64,000 nucleotides of DNA from positions 2,698,407 to 2,762,406 of the forward strand of contig CM074808.1 of assembly GCA_037447605.1 (NCBI GenBank), in the 5' to 3' direction. The translations under genes were made by a program, and so were the position numbers. Origin of the DNA: Zygnema circumcarinatum. Lineage: Eukaryota > Streptophyta > Zygnematophyceae > Zygnematales > Zygnemataceae. Of the stretch, positions 29,717 through 41,318 are shown one piece after another; positions within the stretch are counted from its first letter, which is position 1, and the number at the start of each line of letters is the position of its first letter. Below the pieces are notes generated by a model that was not told where the DNA came from, made no database searches, and was given only the letters and a program-made list of their open reading frames with translations.

Positions 29717-32700
29717 TCAGGTGGGTACCGCCAGCTTGCCCAGCAGCACCCCCGCAAACACGATAGCTCCAAGCCACTTGTTGGAAGCAAACCTGCAACA
29801 GAAATGTCAGACAATTAGAAGGGGCCGTTGGCAACTGAAGACGACAAGGGATGGTCATGAGATCCAGACAGAGTTAAAAATTTACATGCTCGCAAAGCCA
29901 TCAAACACTGAAGGATGGGTTGGATGAATGGAGATATACATCTACCACTCGAGACAAAGGCCTCACAATAACAGCAACAATCTTGGGAAAATATTCACTT
30001 CCATGTCTTTGACAAGAAGATTTTGTGTCATGCAGATAAAACGGTTGCTTACTTTGTTGCGCAGTCTGACTTGCTGTTGTAATTCACACCAGCAACTTGC
30101 CATGCCAAGTGCGCCCCAACTGCCATGAGAGCCACGTCAAAGGGCCAACCTAGAAGCCCAAGAGAAGCGAGAGCAAGAAACACGTCAGTGAAGATCAAAA
30201 AGGTTCATTCAATTTCGCGTTCTCCCTATTCAGTAGTTTGACTCGGCTCCTCCAGGCAAAGCTGTTCAACACATGCTTAAAACCGAACCCGAAACCCTCT
30301 TCTGAATTTAATGTCGTTAACATGCGCACTTGTTTTGTATCACCGTTTAACTCTTCCCTAGCACATTTTTCACACCGAACGGCCTTAGTGGAGAGGTTGT
30401 CCTACAAGTCACTGCCATAACAAAATGTTCATTGCTTCACAAACTTCTAGAATCCAAACGCTGTTCGTTCTAGGTCTTCTATTGCCTTTTTCTTATTTTT
30501 CCAATCTCAAGGACGACACAAAAAGAAACGCTCCCACAACGCAGGCACTCATGGCATATGACCCTCCTCTGCAATCCGTGGCAAGCTTACCAAGTTCTGC
30601 TGCGTGCCCTGCAAGCGCTAACCCACTGATCATGGTGGTGCTGAATCCAGCCAGCCAATATGGCGTATGCTTGTCAAATAATAGTGCTGTAGATTTGACA
30701 CCCACTTTCCTATCATCATCTTTGTCCTGTTCAGCAATGCACCACAGAGTCGAAGGTCAAAAGTCTAATGCAGTTCTAACTGGCAGTAACAAATAGCCAA
30801 GAGTTGCCTGAGCGCAGGTTTTACCCTCCTCGTGTTTGATGAATCGAAAGTATATTCGAGAAAATCGAGAAAAGCATTTGAAGTGTATTCCATCGTTAGT
30901 GCAATGCTCCTTGTGTGACAACAAGACAGAAACCAAACTTCTCTACTTGCAGCAATTCACGCATCGTATCGTCGAAGCTGTTTATGTCAGCTCATAATAA
31001 CCAGCCGATTGTACAAGAGTTACCTATGCCCACAGACATGAGCATGGACAAAAAAGGTCAAATGCTTCACCCACATTGGCCGGAGTGACGAAGAGTATTC
31101 AAGAAGAAAGCAGAAGATTGCGTACTTGATGTGCGTAAATTGTATCGTAGACTAGGGTCCACGATATAGCGGCCGCATAGAGGGGTAGCACAATTGGCAA
31201 ATCCAAGCTTCCCCTCACTGCTGCCCAGCCTAAAAGTGCGCCCCAGTTGAATGTCAAACCGAGGTAGGCCTGTGGCTGCCACCCAAAATTACCAGAACAG
31301 ACTTGACCTTGAAGTTATTGCTGCATTACTCTGACCAGACCAAACGACCTTCTTGTGGGGTGCAGGACGCAACTATCACGTCAGCGGTGAATTCCTGAAT
31401 GCAAACAATGTAGGGCAGCCCCTCCAGGGACAACTTCTGTGCTACAAGGCAGTCTGAAGAGCACATACCCAATACGTGACGCGCTTCATAAGAGGATACG
31501 TGAAGACCAAGAGCAAAGACGAAGCTCCCAAGACCTGGCTGCGAGCATCACATGGGCACGGGGAGCGACGATGGGATCAGCTTTGCAAAAGATAATGAAT
31601 TGTTCCTGCAGCAATAGGTCTAACATAAGGGAGCGCGTGTATTAAAAGAGAGGGTAGGAGAAAAAAAAGAAATGGGTCAATACCTAAAGGTGTTCAGTTG
31701 CAAGAGGATCATTAGACCCAGCAAAAGCTGTGCTCCTAAAAACGCCACGGCCTGGAAAGGTGTAACAGTCCCAGCTGCTAAAGGTCGCTGACGAGTTCTT
31801 GCCACCTGCCAGAACAACAATCTGCCATAGACTGAGCTTCAGGCTGATCACATTCAAGCGGAAGACACTACCTGCTTCTTCTACATCTCTTAATACATGT
31901 AACACTCCATAGTACAGACTGATCACAACGCATCTTGGGCTCCTGTTTTTAATAAGCAATGCCTAACTTGCCCTCTCCCTGGGCAAACATTCATCGATAT
32001 ATTATTGATGCGAAACTGGTCCCAACAAAAACTCACTTCCTTTCCGAGACCTCATCATGGCTTCTTGCATGTTCAATTTGACTGTGCGTGCACCTATCAG
32101 TTTCATAAAAAAGAGTAAGTGCCGCGTCTCTTGGTTAAGGGTACTCAAATTCAACCACGCCTACAGGCCTCTTACTAAGAAGACATGGTCAAAGAGAACA
32201 TCAAACGTCAGGCTCACAACCTCCTTCCACTTCCAACCACTTCTAGACGACAACCAACTAGCCTGCATGAGTTATATCTGCAACATTCCCTTATAAGTTG
32301 AGAAACGGCAATCGACCTGAGCATCGATTTTACGATCCAGCAGGTCGTTGACGGTACAACCTGCACCACGCAAAAGCAACGCTCCTGCTCCAAAGAGAGC
32401 GAGCATTTTGGCGTCTGGTAAATGTCCAGGTGGTGCAGCTAGAGCAATGGACCTGCCAAAATGAAGATAGCATTTGAATCATAGGTCAGCGGGAACGACT
32501 GCTGACAAAAAGCTGATGGAGAAAAGCTTCGCCAATCATTCACTGTTGTTGGGAAATCCATATCATCAAGTAGGGAAAGCAAGTTCAAGCATTAGTAATA
32601 CATAAAGAGAATAACGACGTTTAAGTCGGCGCAATCTTTCAAATGACTCAAGGAGAAACAGATAAGGGAAACTCCAGGTACCCCTATCTTTATTTTCAGG

Positions 32701-33724
32701 TTTCTAGCCTTGATGATGTGCATCTGGGATTCTTTTTCAAAGGGCATTTTCAAAAGTAAACATTAAAAAAAACATTTTTTTGGGAAAAAAACACAACCAT
32801 TTTCTTTTCTTTAACTTTAGATTTTTTCGGTTTGTAAAAAAGAGAATGAAGCATACATCACGGACGTGTTCTCAAGATCATGGTTCGTCGCTATACCATG
32901 GCTCTCCTATTTCTATCTCGCCCAACGACAAGATAAGCGGGAAATACTGGAATCCTTGGACAGACACTCAGGCTCCTCTATTAACATGTTAACATCCGGA
33001 ATTGAAATGGGAAATCACGTAATATTGAACAAAACACGTACCAAAAGCATGGCCACGCCAAAAGCCACGTTCCAGCTGGCTTGCTTAGACGAGCCAGATG
33101 TGCAAAAGGCTGAAAACTGGGGGGCAAATTGCTGATCCAAGATATCTCAGAAGCTGCTTTGGAGTCCTTGTCCTCAACACCTCTTGGAACAATTGTAGTG
33201 GAAACTGCATCCTTCTCAAAGCCAGTGCTATACGCCTGGGAGCTATGAAGACAATGCGGAAACATTTTTCTTCCAGAAAGAGGACGTGGCAACCATATCC
33301 CTTGTTTCCAATCGACAGAACTGATGACGGCTTTATTCCCAGGAAGTCGAGAATCGACGTGCTGTTCAGCGGATGGAAGAAATTGAAACGATGCCGCCTG
33401 AGACTCAGTGCCACCAATGTGAATCTTGGCAAACAAACCGTGCGTGTGGGAAGGATGATCATGCCCATGGCCAAGTCCAAGGTCACGCCCATAAACAGGA
33501 GTATAAGCAGGTGCTTGAATGTAATGTAACGGCGAAGAGGAAGCAGGAAGCAAGGAGTGCAGAGGAGCAGCAGAATCACGATATGCGAGCGGTCTCTTCT
33601 CCCGCTCCAGCACGTCCGAAGCACATGCAGATCTTGAAGCGAGGTCCAAGGGGAGGCGCTGCCAGTAACTGCTGCGTGCACCCACCGCCGCAAGGCGCCA
33701 TCCTCGCCTGCAAGCAGCCGCCAT
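29717..33724 (-). CDS. COQ2: 4-hydroxybenzoate polyprenyltransferase COQ2, 8 exons
   Basis: Exons on the minus strand: 33724-33042, 32452-32317, 31805-31684, 31538-31469, 31275-31126, 30726-30591, 30149-30053, 29792-29717. All are in phase and give about 489 residues. It is a UbiA-family membrane enzyme of the mitochondrial inner membrane. It joins the polyprenyl tail to 4-hydroxybenzoate in ubiquinone synthesis. The first Asp-rich motif is NDLLDRKID at the end of exon 2. The second is [13 protein letters not shown] across exons 5 and 6. Conserved blocks include [45 protein letters not shown] and VGVKSTAL. Several hydrophobic segments alternate with these. The leader before the catalytic domain is unusually long, about 200 residues. 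It begins with an Arg/Ala-rich presequence and holds a His-rich patch ([14 protein letters not shown]). Confidence 0.95.
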
Positions 33725-34160
33725 GGCTGCGGCCTCTCACTGCTCACTGCAAATACGGTAACCCTAAAAGACCTTAAAAGGCAGGACCTCTCCGAAGCCC
33801 GCCACAACTGGCCTCCGCTCCTGCAATTTTGTTGCTGGGTCATCCGCGGTAGATCGGAGAATAAGTTCCACTCTAGGGAGGTCATCAACGGTGGACCTAT
33901 AGTGCTCGTATGGATTTTGCATATCTGCTCAAGTGGATCCCAAAAGGAGTTAACTATGTGAGCTAGAGAACGTCAAGTGACTCAAGTGAGTCAAGTCCCA
34001 CTCTCGAGGGATCAACAATGGGAGTTGAATATGTGGAATGGATTTGGTATTGATCTCGCGATGGTGATGTGGATTCAAGGGGAGAGGGTGCTGGGGGCAT
34101 GGGCCCATTGAGGGGCCATGGCCGAATTGGGTTTGGGGGCAATACGATGAGGGAGGGAGT
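33725..34160. promoter_or_regulatory. Short divergent promoter, COQ2 / TFIIS-N protein
   Basis: Only 436 bases separate the two divergent start codons. At 33978-33993 the words TGACTC and GAGTCA form a 6-bp inverted pair four bases apart, resembling GCN4-like bZIP sites. Bidirectional promoter function is inferred from the spacing. Confidence 0.45.
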
Positions 34161-37100
34161 ATGCAGGGCGGCCTGCAGGGAGCGCTGACAGCCATGGCGT
34201 CGCAGGGAGCCGGAGCTCCAGCGGCTTCCAAAATGGAGGGGGGGGCGGCAGCGCCGTTGGAGAAGGTTAACAAGAAGAAGCGTAAAGGACGGTGGGGCTC
34301 AACAGGACGTATAGACAGTCTCCTAAACAAAGCATGGGGTAGTGGCAGCTCCAAGAAGAAGAGAAACAAGACCAAGCAGAAGGGGAAGGAGGAGAGTAAG
34401 ATTGTGCTGGATGATAGACAGGAATATGTGTCTCCTGATGAGTCTGTGAGGGTTTTTGCTTTGGGACCTGAGGAAGATGCAACAGGGAAGGAGGAGGACA
34501 CTTTTGTGCCCTTCGAACCACCTATGGGACTCCTTCTCGCAGGGCGTGCGGCCAGAAGTCAGATACAAAAGAGGAAGTGGAATTCTGCAGGCAAGGAGTT
34601 TTTATCTGGAATGGATTCAGGTGCAAGTGCAAAGACTTTTAAAGGTGCCAATGCGGGAAGGCCTTCTGTGGAACAGGCGCAGCGGTGCAGCTTGAAAAAT
34701 ACGTCTGAGCATAATGTAAGCAACCCTTTAGCAATTAGGAACGACATTCAATTGACTAGCCGAACACGTAAGAAGCCTGAGCGATATGGGAACGAGGCTG
34801 CAAATGATAGAAGTACAGGGAGTAGCAAGAGAGCATCAGGAAGTGTTCCGGATTCTGGGAAGTCAGGAGCGAAACGAAGTAAACGGGAGACTGTACCCAT
34901 TCCAAAGCGTGGCCGGGGACGGCCGAGGAAGAATTCCTGTATTGCAGCAGTGGCAATCGCTGAAAGTAAGTCGCAAGCGGCATGCACGCCATCTGCCTCT
35001 GGAAAGCAGAGACAAGGGGGCAGGAGAGGAACTAAACGCAAACATCACCCTTCTGAGAGCATTTCACCGACACAAGGCGATCCCGGCGATCCTCAGGAAG
35101 TCAGTGGCTGGTTAAAATGGAGCAGAAAACGGAGGTCTCTAAGCACTGCGTCTAGCCAGCTGAATCAATGTCATGACGCTGGGACTCCCTTAAAAGGAGG
35201 CAGGTCGAAATGTGGAGGTACAACTGAGCAGCGTGAGTGGAACAGGAGAACAAGGGCAGTTTCTCAAGATAATGGGAGGGAGGAGGCATCCCAAGCGCAG
35301 ACTGTTGTAGAAGCAGCTTTGCAGTCTGATTCTGGTCACATAGAATCAAGAAGTTCTGACGATTCTAGGCAGGATACGCTCTTGCGGGATGAAGAAGATG
35401 ATCTTCAGTTAGAAGGGGCATCAAGTATCCATGAACCTTGTGTGCTTGCAGTGAGTGCACCTATGCTGCTCTCGTCTGGCAAACGTCATAGGGAATATGT
35501 GAGAGGTCCTCAGACAGGCGTCAAACACAAGAGGTCAAGGACCCAGAGGTCTGCTGCCAAACAGTGGCAGCCTATGTGCCCCTCCCTCGCAAGTGGAGGT
35601 GTTCCGTCATTGAATGGAACTCCTCCACAGCTAGAGAGGGAGCCGGAATGCGTCCAGGAAGGCATTGCGATGGTCTCGCTTCCAGGTGAAAGTTTGGACC
35701 TCTGTAAGCTGGGCAATGCTGGCTCAAATGTAGATCCCGCTAGTACTTTAAATGAAGAGGAGTTGTTGCCAGTTGGCGAGGGTTACAAACCCGTGGCCGA
35801 AGCAGATGCAGGTGGGACCTCAAGCTTGGACCCAGAAAATGGAGTTGTAGTTGGAGATACAATAGAAGAGGACGTGGAGAATGCAGGAAATGAGACGGAG
35901 GATTCTGAGTGCGACCGTCTACAGCCAAAGAATGACGAGCCATCCTCTCTTCTATTGGCAGATGAGCCAGCAACTGCTGCTGTGACAGCAAAACAGATGG
36001 AACATGATGTGAACAACAATGTCGTGCTACACAAACAAGTTCACCAGCAGGAAACATCCTTACCTATGGCATCTGGGGAGGTTATTTCAGATGCAAATCA
36101 TCCAGTTAGCCACCAGCCTACTATGGAGGTGGAGCCAATGCCAGCACAGGCTAGCCATGTTTCCCCTACTGACGAACCAATCAATAACTTGGTAGCTACT
36201 TTTGAAGCCAATGGTGACGCTGGTGTAAATGACCAAGATAATGCACTTGGTTCAGCAGTGGAGCTGGATGCGAAGGCTGGAAGTACGCAGGCAGAAGTGA
36301 AGAAGGATCCAATAGGGGAGGGGTCTGAACTGGAGAGGCTTCCAGCAAGACTAGTGGAAGGCGTGGAGAATTTGCAAGAATCGATAGACATAGTTATGGC
36401 ATCTGAAGGAGCTGAAGTTTTAGAAGTTGGTGTAGAAGTCGCAGTAATCACTCCCCTTCCGCCTCCTCCAAAAATATGGAGAGACGGTCGTTATATGGAT
36501 GTAGAAATGATTTGCCAGCAGAATTCACTGTTGTCTGTGGGGTTGGACAATGTTGAGCAAGCAGGGGCCGGCGAACCGACTGCTGGGATAAGAGCAATGG
36601 AGACAGCGGATGCAGGTGATGGAGGACTGGAGCCGTCGGAGAAGGAGGAGTGTCTGATGGATAAGCAATATGAAAGAGAACTGGCATTGGAAGTGGCAGA
36701 GGAACGAGGTGACAAAGAAGACCTGCATAATGACGAGGCCCTGAATTTTCATGCAGAAGTTGCATTACAAGAAGATGGTTCAAACGAGCATGGGGAGGAC
36801 AAGGAAGCCTGGGAGATTCTGGCTAGCCTGACGGAAATTCATGGTGATGATGGGGAGCCGAAGGTCCTAGATGATGCTACTGTAAACGAAGCTTTGCCGT
36901 TAGAAGGAGTCCCGCAAGCTCCCCAAACGGGGACGCATGAATCAGGCGCTTCAGGCGTGCTTGTGTTTACCAGTCATGTAGAGCAGCTTCAGAAGTCATT
37001 TGCTACAGATACTTTCACGCCTGCGGAGGAAAGGCTGGAGCCGACTGAGCGCGTCCAACTGAATGAAGCAGAGATTAGTTCTACAGGAGAAGTAATGCAA

Positions 37101-39893
37101 GTAGACACTAGCCTTGACGTGACCAGTTGTAAGAGTGTCACAGATGACATTGGGGCAGTTAAAAACATTGAGCAACGGGCCTATAGTGAGCCTCACTCTA
37201 TAACGGACAGCGGAGAAGGAAAAGAGAAACCTGTGAGCTTTGTTGAGACCTCGCAATGTGATGCACTCATCTCGCAGGCTCTTTCAGAGGTTAGGGTGGC
37301 TGAGCACCCAGCTGAGGCAGCTTTGGAAGCTGGGCCTGCAGATTATGCAGTAGGGGCTCAGCCCGTTGTTGTAATTCACGAGCAGGAATGCGGAGTTCCT
37401 CCTTCAAGTAGTGTCGCTGTAGCTCATTTGCAGGAGATTGGAGCAAGCATAGAGTGTGACGAGAGGCAGGAGTTTGCAGAAAGTGAAGTGGGCCATGTTG
37501 GTGAAAAGATGAAATTATTGAATGAGGTGATTACACATGCTGAACAAAGGAATATTGTAATTGAAGAACGTCTATCTGGAGTTCATTCTTGTAGTACTAT
37601 AACCGTCGTTCCGTTTGTAGAGGTCAAGAAGAGCAAGTTTATAAGTTGTGTACAGAGTCGGAAGTCTGCAGAGAGTGAAGTAGGGCAAATGGGTGAGAAG
37701 ATGAAATCGCTTAACGATGTGATTGAACAGACTAAGCAGAATAAAGGAATTCACCTGGAGGGGGGCAAATCTGCCAAGGAGAAGCGGACCAATGAAGGCG
37801 TCGAAAGGACACTTAGGAAGGATGAAAAACAAACTGAAGCTAGGGGGGACACCACTGCTTTGCTTGCAGTGGAGAAGCAAGTAGCCATGGCATCCCAGGG
37901 TGCACCCGAGCGTTCAATCCATGAAACACAACCTGAGAATCTTTACCGGATGATCGACTCAAAGTGTGCACGCAAAGGGGTTGCAAACGTAGACTACGAA
38001 GTCCCTGCGAATTCAGTGGTAGATTCTGAGGAGGTGGCACTTCTTGGGCGAAACATTGACAAGCAGGAGATTAACAAAGGAGATGATAGGGGCACAAATA
38101 TCTCAGAGAAACTGATAGCAGAGCAGCATCTGCAGTGCAGAAACTGGACAGAGGCACAGAGAAAGGCAGCGTTGCAGGACCTGGACAGGTTTCGACGGAC
38201 AAAAGATTTACACTTGCCTAAAGGGACACGAGTTATGTGGCACAATAAATCAACTGAGGGCCAGAGAGGAATGAAGGGAGTTGTGGATTCTGTGAACAAC
38301 TTCAAGCAGTATTATGTGGTAAACACTTGCTCTACAATGATCTCCAGCGTAGTGACTTGAGAAATGTAAAATGTAGGGTTCATTAACCGTTAGTTGCTGC
38401 TAGTATGGATTTCTGTTGTGTTTGGGGAATCTAATCTAATTCTTAATCACTACTTTAACTTCCACAATCCTTGTCGACGCATTACTCTGCTTCTTCCCCT
38501 CCATACCCTTCAGCCAGAATCTCTACTAGGGATTGCTGTGCAGTCTGAGAATCCTCAGGTGAAGGGAAGGGCAGGGTTTAATTTTGCTTGCAGTGGGTGG
38601 AGACCCTCGGCTGCTCCAAACGCGCGCAGTCGCGAGACAGTCTGGTGGTGCTCGCTCTGCCCCCCGACCTCCCTTTGTCCGCCGAAGACTTTCAGCCGAG
38701 CGGGCAATGGAGTGGAATGACTGCGGCGGAGATCAACGCTGCAGCGGCGGCTGACTGTCAGCAAGAAGCCCCCCCAACGGAGGCTCGGAAAGTAAGTGGC
38801 AAAGCAGATGCCAAGAAGGGGCGGCATAGGAAAGGGCAACAGAGCACAGAATTGGCCACTATTAGTGAGGTTGCAGAGGAGTTGGGTGAGGTCGTATGCA
38901 TTGCCAGGAGGCTAAGGAGACGGTCAGCGGAAGCACCTGCAAAGCAGCAGGAGGACCGAGAGGCTGCGCAAGGGGAGGTGGGGGGGGCCATAGTGCAATT
39001 TAAGGACAAGCCACTGACAGAGGTTGAGACCTCTTCAATGGCCCTTCGGCAAAAGGAGGAGGAACAAGTCGTAGTTTTTGAAGATGACGGACAAGCAAAG
39101 CGGGTAATCCTTCTGGCTATTGCCCACGTTTTCGACGTATGCTTTGATTTTCTTAACAGTTTGTGTCATTATGATTGTGGGTTGGGCGACATGTACCACG
39201 GCTTGCACTTAGGTGGCGACGCATCAACGTTCTTTGAGAGGAGAAATGGGCTAGGGCTTGCAGAATGTAAATTGTTCTCTTTCTGGGTGTATTGGGACAG
39301 CTCGCAGAAATGGCGCAAATGTTAGCTGCCGGCTTCGCTGATCGTGATGAGGTGAGAGATATCCATGTTGATAGCTGAAGGCCTGCAAAGTATTGTCATG
39401 TTGTCCGGCTCAGATCCGTACTTCATTCCGCACGCTTAGCGTTTGAGCTTGATGTGCGCGACCTACACAGTGGGAGCACTTCTCCTTCTCAAGATAGGAA
39501 GTCTGCCATTCATGGAAACAGTAATCAAGCGAATTGAGCGTTGACCAAACTTCAAACGAAGCCGCTGATTCTTTCTTAATTTCCAAATAACGGAAAGTCG
39601 CATTCCTTTAGTATGTTTAGGAGCTCATCTCAAGCCAAGAACATAGAGAAACCACGTCCACACTATTATATGTAACCGTTGTTAAACGGCTTGTGTGAGG
39701 CGAGCAGGAACCTCGTGCGAAAATGGTGCTATGGATAATGTTGAAGGAGGACGTGACGGTACGGCAGCTGAAGTCAACCGGCGTACATGACGCAGTCTGC
39801 GCCTTCAAGAGCCACCGGAATCCCCACTTGGTCACTCGAGCCAATGATCTTCTTGAGCATTGGAAGCAGCTGGGGTTGCTGATTGGAGAATGA
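34161..39893 (+). CDS. Large AT-hook nuclear protein with C-terminal TFIIS N-terminal (LW) domain
   Basis: Exons: 34161-38318, 38594-39103, 39301-39351, 39708-39893, all phase 0, about 1634 residues. A second in-frame ATG at 34194 has the better context and may be the real start. Exon 1 alone encodes 1386 residues of mostly disordered, Glu/Ser-rich sequence. It has Lys/Arg-rich NLS-like runs near residues 34-70 and an AT-hook (KRGRGRPRK, about residues 249-257). Near the end of exon 1 a region with LPKGTRVMWHNKS and GMKGVVDSV may be a small SH3/Tudor-like fold, which is weakly supported. The last two exons form a TFIIS N-terminal-like helical domain (EMAQMLAAGF, then LKEDVTVRQLKSTGVHDAV and LLEHWKQLG). 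Such domains dock to transcription elongation and Mediator complexes. The exact gene identity is not recognised. Expected location is nuclear, at chromatin. Confidence 0.8.
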
Positions 39894-41154
39894 CCGAGAG
39901 AGGGGACTGCAGAGCAGATCTCGAGCAGAGAGGGGAGAGGGAGGGAGGGGGGGGGGAAAAGGGGAGGGGGAGGGGGGGAGGGTAAGAAGCAAGTGTACAG
40001 GCAGTGAATAGATGGGTAGATGGATAGGTAGATAGAGAGATAGGTGGGTAGTTGCACAAATAGTCAAATGGAGGGACAGGCTATTAGAAGGATGCATGGA
40101 CAGGGAGACAGATAGGGAGTGATGGTGAAATGCAGAATTTTGAGAAAGGCAGAGAGTGAGAAAGAGAGAGAGAGAGAGAGCATGGGCCCAGCCATGCCCC
40201 GTTCTAATTTGTTCCTGCGATTTGAGTGGCCGTGATTTTCAATGTTCGAGAAATGTGTTTGTTGGAAACAAGTCTTACTTTGAAGGGTGTGTCCTTGTGT
40301 ATTCAAAAATAAAAATAAAAATAAGAAATAAATTGAAATGTCCCGAAGTTTTTCTCATTAGCTCACATACAAGAACAGTTTCAATATGAAAGCTGAAAGC
40401 CTTTATTCACCTCATCTTTATCCGCATTCTCCCCTTCCCCCTCCATCTCTCTCCCTACTCCTCACTCTTCCTGCCTATATCTCCCTCCAACCAGACCCCT
40501 CCCTTCTCGTTCCCCTCTCCCTCTCCATCTCTCTCCCTTCTCCTCACTCTCCCTGCCTATATCTCCCTCCAACCAGACCCCTCCCTTCTCGCTCCCCTCT
40601 CCCTCTCCCACTCTCTCCCTCTCACCTCTCTCTCTCTCCCCCACTCTCTCTCTCCCTCTCAACCTCTCTATCTCTCCCCCACTCTCTCTCTCCCTCTCGC
40701 CTGCGCCGCCATGTCTGGACAGGATCTGTAAGAGGTGAAGGCCGCATTACCGTCATGGCTCTAACAAGGAGGATTGGTGGTTTTGAGAAGGCAATTATTC
40801 AGTCTAGACGCTTTCTCGGTTTAACCTTGAGCTTTCTCAGAGAGACATTCTTCAATCAGATGTTGCTCAGATTGCTGACACAATCAGTCATTCACTATTT
40901 TGATGTTTTCTGTTTTTTTAAGTATTTTATGTTAAAGAAACTTTCCTATGCCCGAATGATGCTCTCACAATAGACATGTGAGCAGGCACCCGCCAATGAT
41001 GCTGAACTTGCCTCTCCTAGCAAGCGAGCACCTCCATGGCTCCAACATTGTTCGTGTTGCTCTCATGCTCGCCATCGTTCCCACATGAGCCATGTCATCG
41101 CCGTTAGGCGAGTCTACAGGCACATCGCACAGTAATGAACCCGCGAGTATTGAT
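39894..41154. other. Intergenic region with simple repeats
   Basis: A G-rich stretch (about 39930-39985), which could fold as G-quadruplex on the plus strand, directly follows the TFIIS-N gene. GATA/GATG-rich sequence follows (about 40010-40060), then a GA run near 40155-40180. An AATAAA-rich patch (about 40310-40335) could supply polyadenylation signals. The CT-rich tandem block comes next. No protein-coding gene was recognised. Confidence 0.5.
40430..40702. repeat. CT-rich tandem repeat with 82-base period
   Basis: The phrase CTGCCTATATCTCCCTCC recurs at 40471 and 40553, giving an 82-base period over at least two copies. A partial earlier copy and CTCTCC-rich decay flank it. Open frames across this tract are composition artefacts. 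Confidence 0.8.
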
Positions 41155-41208
41155 CCAATCACAACACGCCATGTCAGCAGTGGCGCACATGTGGCGTCTT
41201 GTGATTGG
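41155..41208. promoter_or_regulatory. CCAAT-box inverted repeat upstream of the CPBP protease gene
   Basis: Two 17-base arms (41155-41171 and 41192-41208) are reverse complements except for one base. Each carries CCAAT (CCAATCACAA on one strand), with a 20-base spacer. The element lies about 110 bases before the inferred start codon, a typical position for NF-Y sites. A G-box core CACGTG follows at 41301-41306. Function is inferred. Confidence 0.5.
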
Positions 41209-41318
41209 TTATACGTTTCGACGTTTTAAAGGCCGCCCTCCCGGGAGCGGATAACGAGCGGCTGGTCCGTACGCGTCGACGTGGACATCCGTCCGGTCAA
41301 CACGTGGCACAAAAGCTC

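Noticed and set aside
40386-40973. A 195-codon plus-strand open frame
   Set aside because: Most of it is the CT-rich 82-base tandem repeat, giving Ser/Leu/Pro low complexity. The tail has no recognisable domain.
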